A model generated the notes under the pieces. It was not told the origin of the DNA. It saw only the letters and a program-made list of their open reading frames with translations, and did not search any database. From contig NC_056418.1 in assembly GCF_905147365.1 (NCBI RefSeq), positions 3,781,262 through 3,845,261 on the forward strand: 64,000 bases of DNA, read 5' to 3'. Positions 10,969 through 21,112 of the stretch are shown here, piece after piece. How positions within the stretch are numbered: the first letter of the stretch is position 1; every line of letters begins with the position of its first letter. Position numbers and translations under genes: made by a program. This stretch comes from Aricia agestis (Eukaryota > Arthropoda > Insecta > Lepidoptera > Lycaenidae).

Positions 10969-12080
10969 GAATCAAATCAAATCAAATTAAATCAAAATAA
11001 TTTTATTTAAAGTATTTTTTTACAAAAACTTTTCCGAACGTCGATACTAAGGTGCCTACCACCGGTTCGGGAACTAACCCGGCGAAAAGAAGCGGCGTAA
11101 GAAACTCGCACGGGGCCATCTTTTACTAAAAAGATGGAAAATTACAATTTGAAACATATATAGTGCACCAAGGCTTTATAAATACTGGTAAATTGGAGAA
11201 CTGTCAAAATGACGTTTTTGTATGAAAACCGCGTTAGTTCCTTTTCTCGCGACGTTCATTTAAAGCCTTGTCGAACTGTAACAATATTATGACTTAGAGC
11301 TATTTACTATAGGAATTATAAAAAAAATCTAGTAGCCTGTAAGAACCACCCTATTCCCAAGGTGTGTTGTCGTCGATGAAATCATTAATTTTATAATAAG
11401 CTTTAGTACACGAACGTTATTTTACTACTTTTTTAAATTTATTGATAGAGAGATTTTGAACGTTTTCTGGGATTCTATTGTACAGGCGTATACACTGGCC
11501 TTTAAAAGATTTACTGACTTTGCTAAGTCTGATCACTGGTATTTCTAATTTGTTCTTATTCCTAGTGTTAAAACAACGATTGTCGCTATTCTTTTTGAAA
11601 TTATTTAAGTTATTTCTTACATATAGTATATTATCCAAGACGTATTGAGATGCGACGGTCAGAATATTTATTTCCTTAAACTTTTCTCTTAAGGATTCAT
11701 ACGATGACATCTTATAAATAGAACGTATCGCTCGCTTCTGCAGCACGAATATTGCATTAATGTCCGCTGCATCTCCCCATAGAAGGACTCCATAGGACAT
11801 AATGCTGTGGAAGTAACTAAAGTAAACAAGTCGCGCTGTTTCTACATCAGTTATTTCTCTGATTTTTTAACAGCATATGCTGCAGAACTGAGCCTATCCG
11901 CCAGATTTGCAATATGCGGACTCCACTGTAATTTACTGTCTAAAGTTATACCTAAGAAAACTGTGGTGTCCACTAATTTCATTTTCTCATCATTTAATAG
12001 TACATTGGTTTGTACTTGCCTAACATTTGGCAAACTAAATTTTAAACATTTCGTTTTGTTAGAATTTAATATGATTATTT
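10969..12080 (-). mobile_element. 5'-truncated LINE (Jockey/CR1-like), copy 1
   Basis: The minus strand encodes the end of a reverse transcriptase ORF, followed by a 3' UTR containing a conserved block (ACCGGTTCGGGAACTAACCC near 11060) and a tail of GATTT-type repeats at 10969-10995. The 3' UTR block recurs at 44830-44930 and 62995-63098, so the family has at least three copies here. The simple-repeat tail rather than poly(A) fits several non-LTR clades, and I cannot fix the clade. Confidence 0.85.
11417..12076 (-). pseudogene. Reverse transcriptase C-terminal fragment, frameshifted
   Basis: Two open segments belong to one ancestral protein. The upstream part (11851-12076) contains FLGITLDSKLQWSPHI, a typical motif after the RT palm. 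The downstream part (11417-11800) contains SYGVLLWG, the YG...WG motif of LINE reverse transcriptases. The reading frame breaks within a run of six T at 11863-11868, consistent with a one-base loss in a homopolymer. The frame also ends at a TAA (11417-11419) where the copy at 44277 continues with a glutamate codon. It is dead and has no upstream RT core or endonuclease. Confidence 0.88.
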
Positions 12081-12863
12081 ATTTAATATGATTATGATAA
12101 AACAAAAGTGTTTCGTGACTCAAACAATTAGAAAATTGAGTTTATTTATAAAATGTCTCTCAGATTTAATGAGACAAGGAGAAAATTTGAGCGACGCTAA
12201 AGATTTGACGAAAATTCGTTCTCGGAAAACATAATTTAGATTACATTCAGAAAAGAATTTGTAAATATCACGCCGTAGGATAAACAATCATTAATTATAA
12301 TCAATATTTAATAAATAGAATATTTGGACGTTTCAATTTATCGCTTTGACTTATTCCGTAAATAGTTGCTATGGCTATTAGATTTTTCTAAAGTTATACA
12401 AGTCGAATAGATTGTTAAGCGAATTATACAATCATTAGCTGTTATGAATTATGTCATAATGTAATCCCTATTTTCGAGGAATTGTATAACGGCTGCATTC
12501 AGAGAGATTCAATAACAGTTTAATTTGATGAAGATGTTGACATTGACTCCATGCTATTTTTCAAACTTTTTATGTAATTATAGTTAAGAAATCAAAATAT
12601 GTTTATATTTGCGGTTGTAAGTCTTTACAGGCATCGCTATGTTAAGATTTCCGATATGTCAAGCAGCTTAAGTTAGCAGTGCCTGTGTTCACTCCCATAA
12701 TATTATCCTTTCCATTTTTCGCATTCTAATGCATTCTGAATCGAGGACATGAGTGGATGAAGCGGGTAAGTAACAATTTGAAAACTGTAGTTTTTTGCAT
12801 AAATTGATGCTTTGTACCGGGAATGATTTGAAATCAAAAATATGGATCCTGTGCATAATATGC
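12081..12863. other. No gene or recognisable repeat seen
   Basis: AT-rich and without supported features. The short minus-strand frame at 12703-12891 overlaps the hairpin region and is not a gene candidate. Confidence 0.4.
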
Positions 12864-13043
12864 TAGATAATATAATTAGCAAGGTGATCAAGTACCTACT
12901 TGATCACCTTGCTAATATATTATCTAATTTGATCAAACCTTGTAACTTACCTAAGTTACAAGGTTTGGTCAAATTATTTATATCTTTAAACGAGCAATTC
13001 TTGTTCCGAGATTCCAATTATATACATAATTGGAATCTCGGAA
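12864..13043. repeat. Three consecutive near-perfect hairpins
   Basis: Hairpin 1 (12864-12926) has arms of about 30 bp around a 2 nt CC spacer, with a one-base indel. Hairpin 2 (12927-12974) has 23 bp arms around a CC spacer with one mismatch. Hairpin 3 (13004-13043) has perfect 18 bp arms around ATAC. Hairpin 3 lies where other F copies carry a (TA)n microsatellite. Such minimal spacers suggest inverted duplication by template switching. Confidence 0.92.
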
Positions 13044-13184
13044 TCGGCTCCAACGATTTTCATGAAATTTAGTATATAGGGGGTTTCGGGGGCAATAAAT
13101 CGATCTAGCTAGGAATCATTTTTAGAAAATGTCATTTTATTCGTGTTTTATCGAATACCGAGCAAAGCTCGGTCAAATAGCTAG
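12976..13184 (+). mobile_element. Helitron-like element, family F
   Basis: This copy reads 5' to 3' on the plus strand: TATCTTTAAACGAGCAATTC at the start, then GGTTTCGGGGGCAATAAATC, then a stem CCGAGCAAAGCTCGG, eight bases and CTAG at 13181-13184. The stem followed by CTAG is the Helitron 3' signature. In place of the TA repeat found in the copies at 15516 and 35591 it carries an inverted duplicate (hairpin 3). Confidence 0.8.
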
Positions 13185-13916
13185 AAAAGGATAAAATGAG
13201 TAAATGCCCGTATGTTACAAAATGTTAGTTATCGTGTTCTTCCACTCATGTCTTCACTCCTGACACCTATAATAGTTTTGTATAGTGGCTCAAGCCTTTG
13301 CCGTACGTAATAAGTAATAACCATTTCAAAGTCGCCATCAGCGCGCATCTGATGCCGGGAGTCGGGGCGAATTTGTCATCTCCTTTGTTTTGAAAGCTAT
13401 ATTTCAATTAAACGAATAGCCGCAATATTTCACCGTCAATTATCATTAAGTGATTTATCGTGTATTTACGACTTTTCGCTTTTAATGTATTCCGTTTTGC
13501 GAAACCGCGGATACTATTGTGGTTCAATATTTTATAGATGTATAAATAAATTAATTATTATTTATTGAATAAAAACTAATAGATAAAAATAAATTTAATT
13601 ATTAGATATTTTCATTAATTAAAAACAAAAACAAGAGGTTGCAGTTTGGGTGTGTAGATTTTCGCTTCGTATTAGGAACAGATTGGGATATTACTCTTCC
13701 TTCGTCTTAAGAATTAGTACGAGATCACATTTTCTAGAGATTATCACAAAAACGAGTTAACCTAGAACATTGATTCAATTAATTGCTAAACATATTGTGT
13801 TCTCCAAAATATTAAATTTTAGGAGCAACTTTGTTACTTATATTACAAAGATTATGATTATAATGATAATTCATTATTTAAAAAATTACGTTTAATTACT
13901 TTACTGTTTTCGTAAT
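13185..13916. other. No gene or recognisable repeat seen
   Basis: Includes a moderately GC-rich spot near 13320-13375 but no open frame, inverted repeat or known repeat that I can support. Confidence 0.4.
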
Positions 13917-14089
13917 CCATACTTATATTATAAATGCTATATTGTGTCTGTCTGTTACCTCTTCACGCCCACACCGCTAAACCGATTTTGCTGAAATTTG
14001 TTATGGAGATACTTTGAGTCCCGGGAAAGTGTACGGTTCTCACGCTATAAACGAATTTTGACGCAACGGAGTTGCTGGAGTCATCTAGT
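13917..14089 (+). mobile_element. Helitron-like element, family B, nearly complete
   Basis: It begins TCCATACTTATATTATAAATG, continues with GTGTCTGTCTGTTACCTCTTC and GAGATACTTTGAGTCCCGGG, and ends in a GGAGTTGC stem region followed by CATCTAG|T. The CTGT tract is short here. Relative to the copy at 36465 it lacks the AGGACATAGGATACTTTTTATCC-type segment, an internal deletion. Confidence 0.82.
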
Positions 14090-14309
14090 TGGTTATAAAT
14101 AATACTGTATTAATATAAAGTTCACAAAATATATTCGTTGTACAACACATTTACATAAGTATTATGCGAATTCGCCGAACATCTGCAACTTTTTAAACTA
14201 AACTAGTAAACATGCACTGCATACAAATATTTAGTACAAACTTGCCAACTATTTTGTACAAACAGTCCCCTACAGTTTGCATGCAAGTTTTTGCCCCGAA
14301 ACGTACACA

Positions 14310-14658
14310 AAGGTGCACCCTCACCGCGAGCATTCACGTATAATGTAACATTTTAAATTCGACTTTGAGCATTACATTACAATACTACCTCCCTGACCGA
14401 CGAGCATTCTCGTGTAATATAATATTAAAGATTCGACTTTGAGCTATACATTACAATACTACCTCCCTGACTGACGAGCATTCGCATGTAATGTAACATT
14501 CAACTTTGAGCATTCCATAGCTAGTTGATGTTACAAGTTGTATCAAGATATTACACACTGTATCGTTACAAGGTGCGGATTGTAATGCTCGGCTCTCCTT
14601 CCTCACTGACTCTGTAACGTTACATTACAAGCGAATGCTCCCGGTGAGGGAGCACCTT
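14310..14658. mobile_element. MITE with about 40 bp inverted termini and internal tandem array
   Basis: AAGGTGCACCCTCACCGCGA at the left is the inverse of CGGTGAGGGAGCACCTT at the right, and similarity extends through GAGCATTC and ACATTA for about 40 bp. The interior holds three tandem units of 73-74 bp beginning CGAGCATTC at 14327, 14401 and 14474. The inverted arm is therefore also the start of the tandem unit, a structure that can grow by unequal exchange. Confidence 0.82.
14327..14520. repeat. Tandem array, three units of about 74 bp inside a MITE
   Basis: Each unit runs CGAGCATTC, a TGTAATGTAACATT-like part, a GACTTTGAGC part and ACAATACTACCTCCCTGAC. The last unit is shortened in the middle. 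Confidence 0.85.
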
Positions 14659-14964
14659 AAGCCAAACTTGTAAATCGATGGCCGATTTGGCGTATGTCCA
14701 GACCTCACCGATACAGAACATTACAAAAATCTGTTGTACTCCCCCGGGCCTCAGACCCTGTTCTTTATATTTTTCTATTTCAGTATTTATTATGTTAAAG
14801 AGCTTCGCTGACCAGAGTAAAAAAATACTAAATTATTATTTTTATTTCAACCGAATAAAGTCCAAACTAATAAACTTCTCTCATAATTCTTCTTAATACC
14901 TGAATTTGCTGATGCGCTCTCAGTGTCTTAAGAGGTATGCCAAGCATAATCTTGGCGATAGGAG

Positions 14965-15270
14965 CTCGGTTTTTTGTATAAAATAAAGAAGCAAACGATT
15001 AAACGGTAAACTTATGAAAAGCAACTACCATCGCCCATAGACACTCGCAACATTAAAAGAGCTGCAGGTGCGTTGCCGGCCTTTTATGAGATAATACGCT
15101 CTCCTTTTGAATGTTTGCAGGTCGTATTGGTCCGGAAATTTCAATTACACTATAGTGTGGTTTGGTAGTTTACGAAAAACACATTTATCCATTAATGGTA
15201 GTAATCGCTTACCATTAGACAATCAGTCTGCTCGTTTTCTCGTCTATTTCAAAGGCGAGGGACCAATCCG
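14965..15270. repeat. Diverged SINE A-like 3' segment joined to other repeat sequence
   Basis: 14975-15090 matches the minus-strand 3' half of SINE A (GAAAAGCAACTACCATCGCCC, GAGCTGCAGGTGCGTTGCCG) with many changes. It then continues into ACGCTCTCCTTTTGAATG and GGTCGTATTGGTCCGG, which I recall from a longer lepidopteran retroelement that shares this 3' module. ATGGTAGTAATCGCTTACC near 15197 also looks repeat-derived. The 82-codon frame at 15107 falls inside and is not a gene. Confidence 0.5.
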
Positions 15271-15515
15271 GTTCCGTACAGTCCCCGAGCGGATCACGTC
15301 CCGACTTTATTTAAAAGATTTTGTACCAACGCCGCCGAAGCGATGCGACTATTAATTTTACGAGACGCTTAGTACTTTAACGTGAAAGAATGAGCGGAGG
15401 AAATTTGAAAAAAAGGTATAATTCTGTATGTGACGCGAAGCTTACGTTATTACAAAGTAAGGGGAACATGCGAGAAGTATAAACTAAACTTAGGTAGTAG
15501 TGAAATAAATAACAC

Positions 15516-15659
15516 TAGCTATTTGACCGAGCTTTGCTCGGTATTCGATAAAACACGAATAAAATGACATTATCTAAAAATGATTCCCAGCTAAATCGAT
15601 TTATCGCCCCCGAAACCCCCATAAACTAAATTTCATGAAAATCGTTGAAGCCGATATAC

Positions 15660-15719
<60 letters not shown>
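15516..15719 (-). mobile_element. Helitron-like element, family F, with TA microsatellite
   Basis: The left end CTAGCTATTTGACC is followed by the stem GAGCTTTGCTC, so the 3' end faces left. The conserved body ATCGCCCCCGAAACCCCC leads into about 29 TA dinucleotides at 15661-15718. The true 5' end (the GAATTGCTCG block) is missing, so the copy is truncated within or after the microsatellite. Confidence 0.82.
15661..15718. repeat. (TA)n microsatellite inside family F
   Basis: An uninterrupted TA run lies at the position where the F copy at 35591 also has a TA run and the copy at 12976 has a hairpin. Confidence 0.95.
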
Positions 15720-15723
<4 letters not shown>

Positions 15724-15756
15724 CGCTTATTTCGGATGGACTAACGTTATAGAGGT

Positions 15757-15890
15757 AAATTTGAAAGTGTGTCTGTCTGTCTGTCTGTTACATCCTCACG
15801 CCTTAACCGCTGAACCATTTTTACTGAAATTTGGTATTTTGATATATACGGTTCCCGCGCGATAAACTTATTTTGGCGCAACGTAGTTGC
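15757..15890 (+). mobile_element. Helitron-like element, family B, 3' end altered
   Basis: GTGTCTGTCTGTCTGTCTGTTAC, a B body and GCGATAAACTTATTTTGGCGC are present, but the final GGCGTCATCTAG is absent and is replaced by the GC-rich hairpin at 15893-15935. Confidence 0.75.
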
Positions 15891-15892
15891 TA

Positions 15893-15935
15893 CGGGGCGG
15901 GCCGCATTTTAAGCTTTAAAATGCGGCCCGCCCCG
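15893..15935. repeat. GC-rich perfect hairpin, 20 bp arms, 3 nt loop
   Basis: CGGGGCGGGCCGCATTTTAA is followed by GCT and its exact reverse complement. It sits exactly where a family B 3' terminus should be. Confidence 0.93.
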
Positions 15936-16387
15936 CTGCTCGTCATAACGTGCGCGAAGTTTAATTTCTTTTATAACGCACAGCTTATGTAATCACAAAG
16001 ACTCTTCACGGAGATAGCTTCGCAAATGAGGTACAGGTGCCTCGTAAAATTTGATTTGTAACACAAAATATACAACCTCTAGGCTATATAATACGACTCT
16101 CGTTAATACGAGAGCAAAATAGGTCTTTTTAATTGGATAAACTATTGACGTTGTTGATGTTTACGTTGTGTCATGTATTTTTTACGTAACGAACGTTGCG
16201 AATATTTTATTATCACAATACAAGCTGACCCGGTAAACTAGGTTGTTTTAATGTAAGCGTTATTTCGGACATGATGATAGATGTTGGTCAATTCCTGAAT
16301 TTTAACCTTCCTAAATTTCATAAAAATCGATCCAGATTCCAGACGTTTCGGAGGACATGAAAACTTTATATAATTAATATTATAAGC

Positions 16388-16470
16388 CCAAAGTGTCCCA
16401 CTGCTGGGCAAAGGCATACCCCAAGGACTTCCATGTTTCTCTCTGCCGCGCCACCGCTGGCTGGTATGCC
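16388..16470. repeat. Remnant of a dispersed lepidopteran repeat
   Basis: CCACTGCTGGGCAAAGGCAT and CCAAGGACTTCCATG resemble a common retroelement segment in Lepidoptera. It is short and diverged. The flanks 15936-16387 and 16471-16761 hold nothing I can name. Confidence 0.4.
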
Positions 16471-16761
16471 TCTAGATAAGGAAAATAAGACAATGATAAT
16501 TTTATATGTGAAATAAATATTATACAGCAGAGTAACTTTGCCTTATCTTTAAAATTGTTTTTTAAGTAAAAACTGTTGATATTGTCGTGCGCCTTAAAGT
16601 TCTTTATATTATTTTATAAATATGTCTCCAATAACGTACGATCTAGTAAAAATATAGTCTACTGTGTATATTTATATTGTGAAAATATATTATGGTTCTG
16701 TACAATGTACATTGTATAATGTGCTTCGCTGACGAAGCACTGACCTAACAATTATTATTAT

Positions 16762-16870
16762 ACAAGCGTAGCACTGACGTAGTACCAGCGTAGCACTGAC
16801 GTAGCACCGGCATAGCACTGACGTAGCACCGGCGTAGCACTGCCGTAGCATTTTCGTAGCACCTCTACGG
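16762..16870. repeat. Minisatellite with GTAGCAC units
   Basis: Units of about 22 bp (AGCGTAGCACTGACGTAGCACC) repeat four to five times with changes, then decay into GTAGCATTTTCGTAGCACC. Each unit contains two related 11 bp halves. Confidence 0.85.
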
Positions 16871-17296
16871 TGCGTAGCGAGCTACGAAATATCACAGAAA
16901 ATAATATTTTGTCTTCAAATTGTAAAGTTTCATAGCGTATTTCTAATAATGGCCGCTTCGAACATAGCTCACATTACATTTTAATCAACGAAATTGTTTT
17001 CTCAAGCGATATCAAGAGCAAATGTTAGCTCAGTACAAATTAAAAGTATATTATAATTAAAGAATTACTGTCGGGGGCTACAAAAAAAGTTTAATTTGGT
17101 ACAACTCTCGACCGTGAAATTTGATCGCGCTCGAACTGCCTGTTTGTTGACAAAGAAAATTAGATTAAAATATAAATTGAAATTTCACTTAACGCAAATT
17201 AAATGGTATTTGCTCCGTCTAGTGCTGTCGAAGAATATAATTAATTCGTAAATTAAGAATGTGCGTGTGAATAATAGAGAAGTATGTTCTAATAAG

Positions 17297-17362
17297 GAGG
17301 GGACAGTGGACCTCCTAAAAGATAATGATTTCATTTACCTTTTTAGAGGTCTACTGTTCCTC
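17297..17362. repeat. Foldback, about 25 bp arms
   Basis: GAGGGGACAGTGGACCTCCT and AGAGGTCTACTGTTCCTC are inverted around about 17 bp. It is imperfect. No feature was recognised between 16871 and this point. Confidence 0.65.
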
Positions 17363-17528
17363 AATCTTACGAATTTTCGAGAAGGTCACGTGTCCTGACA
17401 CGATATATCTCGCATTCTTACCTTTTTGCCTCTAATGAGATAAAAGGCAAATATCAGCGATGATAAGCAATTGATGACAATTTGCGCCACAATCTTACAG
17501 GAAATAAGTACTGTCGAAGTTTACTTTA

Positions 17529-17690
17529 CCACAGATTACTAAATGTAGTACGGCTACTATGATAGCTAAAATCTATCTATGGTAAGTTAAGCCATAGATT
17601 ACTAAATGTAGTATGGCTATTATGATAGCTAAAATCTATCAATGGTAAGTTAAGCCACAGATTACTAAATGGTAACTACGTTAAGTTACA
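17529..17690. repeat. Tandem repeat, about 2.5 units of 63 bp
   Basis: Units begin CCACAGATTACTAAATG (17529), CCATAGATTACTAAATG (17592) and CCACAGATTACTAAATG (17655). They contain ATGATAGCTAAAATCTATC. Confidence 0.88.
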
Positions 17691-17746
17691 AATCATACCA
17701 CCTCCTTTGGTGTTCCGAACACCTTTGCGGCCTCCACTCATCCTCA

Positions 17747-17868
17747 ATTAAATAATTATACACTTTCCTTGCACTTTTTTCGAAACCGGTCGTGTTTTTA
17801 ACAATTTTGTAATAAATATATTAAAATAAAGTGGAATAAGTGCAAGGAAAGTGTATAATTATTTAAAT
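17747..17868. repeat. Foldback with 30 bp arms
   Basis: ATTAAATAATTATACACTTTCC and its inverted copy ending AAGTGTATAATTATTTAAAT enclose about 60 bp containing CGAAACCGGTCGTG. It may be a MITE core. The following 70-codon frame (17851-18063) begins in the right arm and is unrecognised. Confidence 0.75.
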
Positions 17869-18172
17869 GAAGATGAATTTCCACCAAGAAGTGACAGTAC
17901 ATTCAATATCATATCCACTCATCCTCACACGAATAATGAAAATCATCGACCCCTAACAATCTCACTTTCATGTGGCACCTTCAAAGTCGTGTTGTACAAG
18001 CTGGGGAGGGGGGGAACATTTGCCAGTCGACTCACGACAAAAATCGGAAGTGAATTAGCGTGACTTGGGAAACGAATGCAAATGATGAGCGTAGAGTTTA
18101 GACGCGGAGATATGGCAGGAAATAAATACAGGGTATAAAAAAACAAAGAGGAAATAGTTTAGATCGTGTATG

Positions 18173-18503
18173 TTTTTTTTATGTAATAAGGGGGCAACCG
18201 AGCAAACGGGTCACCTGATGGAAAGCAACTTCCGTCGCCCATGGACGCTTGCAATATTAAAAGAGCTGCAGGTGCGTTGCCGGCCTTTTAAGAGAGAATA
18301 GGGAAAGGTAAGGAAGGGAATAGGGAAGGGTAAGGAAGGGAATAGGGAAGGGTAGGGAAGGGAATAGGGTAGGGGATTGGGCCTCCGGTAAACTCACTCA
18401 CTCAGCAAAACACAGCGCAAGCGCTGTTTCACACCGGTTTTCTGTGAGCCCGTGGTATTTCTCCGGTCGAGCCAGCCCATTCGTGCCGAAGCATGGCTCT
18501 ACC
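18173..18503 (-). mobile_element. SINE family A, full-length copy
   Basis: The T-rich left end is the A tail, followed by the conserved 3' part, a long AGGGAAGGGTAAGG-type purine tract (minus-strand pyrimidine tract), the CAGCGCAAGCGCTG stem and the head ending GCATGGCTCTACC. The CCATGG segment reads GACGCTTGC instead of GACACTCGC, so the copy has some age. Confidence 0.85.
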
Positions 18504-18904
18504 AATCTTTGCATAGAGTTCACTATGAAATAACTAGCGCTGTGTAATTAAAAATAATTGTTTTTAATTATCAACTAAATGAGCCTGCGACGGCCAGACT
18601 TTCCTTATTTTATAAAAGCTGAGAGTTAACCTGTTTGTGACCATTACAGAGGTAAGAACGACCAGCAACTATGGAGTTCCGGTCGCGGTTACTTTAGGAG
18701 GTATTTAGTTCTGAAGGGCTACCTGACTTTCGAGAAAGTGAAGCTCAATTTCATAGCTTTTATTCTTCGCGGTAAGTGGAGGAATCTCGTCTTCCAGTGC
18801 CGGACATTTTTGACAGTTTTTTCCGAATGCCAGACATCCTTGAACTTCCTTAAAGAATAAGACTTTGTGGGTGTCTAGCAGTGGGAAGCAACTGTGAAAA
18901 ATGT

Positions 18905-19120
18905 AATCAAATCAGCCTATACTCGTCCACTGCTGGACATAGACCTCTCTTAATGAACACCAAGATGACCGATCTCCTGCTACTCGCATCCAACATGGGC
19001 CCGCAACTAAATGGAGATCGTCGTCCCACCTAGTTGGAGGTCGACCTACACCCCGTTTACAAATGTAAATAACATCATATCTATAACTCCTAGGTCTACG
19101 GTACAGCGAACGCCGCAATT
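18905..19120 (-). pseudogene. RTE-like LINE C-terminal coding remnant
   Basis: The minus strand encodes GVGRPPTRWDDDL, then WMRVAGDRSSW and YVQQWTSIG before a stop. This series (GRPPxRWxDD, W..AxDR..W, A.VQQW) is the C-terminal signature of RTE-type LINE proteins common in insects. Upstream of GVGRPP the expected RT region is not recognisable, so it is a 3' fragment. The AATCAGCCTATACTCGTCCACTGCTGG segment recurs, shortened, at 57437-57523. Confidence 0.8.
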
Positions 19121-19353
19121 GGCGTACGTGACGTCTTCAGCTGTACGACCTTATGCTCATCGCTCAATCGATCTCACCTGCCACACGGGGAGAAATGTTT
19201 AATTTTAGGACTTACTTTATTTCATTTTGGTGCAGTATTATTTTATTGTTTATTTATGAGATCATAATGTGAATTGCATGTATTGATCAAATAATTAAGT
19301 ACGCAGACAAAGCGGTTACCAGCTAGTAAGTAAATATAGTAAAGATGTTTATA

Positions 19354-19500
19354 CAGGGTATAGCATGAGTCACAATAATTTAGGATATGTATATGTCCCT
19401 TATAAAGTTCTCTGCAAAAGTAGCAGCGCTAATATAGAATTCAAGATGTCGCGATCGGGTATTTCTCATAAAAACATAGATAACCGTTAGCCCCAGGTAA
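19354..19500. repeat. Partial family O MITE
   Basis: ATACAGGGTATAGCATGAG at the left, AAAGTAGCAGCGCTAATA in the middle and CGATCGGGTATTTCTCATA match landmarks of the O copy at 45068-45340 (CAGGGTGTAATAAAAC, AAAGTAGCAGCGCTAAAA, TTTTCTCATACAAATC). The right inverted terminus is missing. Confidence 0.5.
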
Positions 19501-20814
19501 CCATTTCAGTGCTTTCCACAGCGAACTTAATATAAAAGACACATACATGGGAAATTATTCTCATTAATTTGTTTACCATCTGTAAATGTAACATCTATAG
19601 CAACATTATTTACTTAATTCATTCAAAAACGTGCCTCTTCAAATGGCTTTTAGATTAATTACCTTTCGTAGGGCCCGAATTAAACATTAAAATAACACTT
19701 TGGGATCGAAGTAAAAGTCGTGTAGGGTCGTTTTTATACGTTTTACCCGTTTTTACAGTGTCGTAATACTATCTTGCTTAACAATTCCCAGGGGCGCACG
19801 TGGCAACGTAAATAACGGATGTACAAACAACAAGACGTTTTATCACGTTATACATATTTCAGAGCGCATATGGTAGGAGAATTCATGTACTAAAGAAACG
19901 AAATAAGATATTTCTGCATATAATATTTTGTTGCTGTAAAAATGATTTACGATTTAAATACTTAGTACCTGGATGACCGAGCTTTGCTCGGTATAGCAAA
20001 CACTCATTGACTTCGTGTTACTTAACAACGCTATCTGTTGGAATTTCATTAGCTGTTGTTGTGTCGTTAAAGCACTTAGTTGCTTACAAAATAGTATTAT
20101 TATTCGCCAATAGATGTCAGGACGAGTCATATTTTTCAGTTTATCGATTATCGATAAAACACGAATAAAAAGACATTTTCTAAAAATGATTCCTAGCTAG
20201 ATCGATTTATCGCCCCCGAAACCCCCTATATACAAAATTTCATGAAAATCGTTGGAGCCGATTCCGAGATTCCAATTATAAATTTATATATGTCGTAGGA
20301 TGATTTGATAAATCGAATTTTCGCGAAAATTCTAGGGACTTCGCGAAAACACGGATAATTAGATTAACCTCAGAATTAGTTTCTGGTTCTGTTAAACTTT
20401 CAGCACTAATTTCACATGTATCAGTCATTTTGTATTTACAGACACACTTTTAGATAATAACTTTTTGAACTAATTTTTAAGTCCAACTGCAATTTTAAAC
20501 ACATTAAATATCAAAAACTGCTAGCTCGCTTACAAAAATAACCACAAACAAAACAACGCGTGACAATGAATTGAAATTTAAAACGTCAAGTCTTCAACCA
20601 ATCAGAGAAGATGTTGTTGTAAGGCGCTTAAACCGACCAATCAGTGATTTTTTTGATAATAACTTCGCAATCATACTAAGGCGACTCGCATTTTCGCGAA
20701 AACACTACCTTTTGTCAATAGGATTGAAAAAGGTAATCAACATTATCTAATTATCCGTGCTTTCGCGACAACCCTAGAATTTCCGCGAAAATTTGATTTA
20801 TCAAATCATCCTAC

Positions 20815-21112
20815 ATATTTTTGCCGCTTGCGTTTGAAACGTTAGGCCCGTGGGGGGATGATATGAAAAAGTTTTTCAATCTTATATCATCCCGCCTCAT
20901 AGATCGCACAGGTGACCAGAGGGCTGGAGCGTATTTTGGCCAGCGATTAAGCCTGGCCTTACAGCGGGGCAATGTGGCTAGTATTCTGGGCACTCTCCCT
21001 AAAGGCAGCAGTCTGGATGACAACCTTTTTTATATTTAAACTGTTCTCTTTTTACGCTAGTTTTTATTGTCATTTAGTTTTATTGTTTTAGTTTAATAAA
21101 GATATATTTTTA
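20815..21112 (+). mobile_element. 5'-truncated retroelement 3' end inside the MITE
   Basis: It is flanked by ATCCTAC on both sides (20808-20814 and 21113-21119), a 7 bp duplication that splits the right MITE terminus. It encodes an undamaged C-terminal peptide, then an untranslated tail with AATAAA near 21095. The intact frame suggests a relatively recent insertion. Confidence 0.82.
20818..21039 (+). pseudogene. Retroelement polyprotein C-terminus, 5'-truncated
   Basis: The frame is open from the insertion junction to a TAA. The peptide contains ETLGPWGDD, then TGDQRAGAYFGQRLSLALQ and RGNVASILGTLP. I recognise this ETLG...TGD.RA...QR.S.A.QRGN.AS.LGT pattern from the extreme C-terminus of retrotransposon-like proteins in invertebrates, but I am unsure of the clade. 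There is no catalytic domain in the fragment. Confidence 0.7.

Noticed and set aside
14327..14520. Possible CRISPR-like array (three regularly spaced repeats)
   Set aside because: Units are contiguous 74 bp tandem copies without spacers, inside a MITE of a eukaryotic genome.
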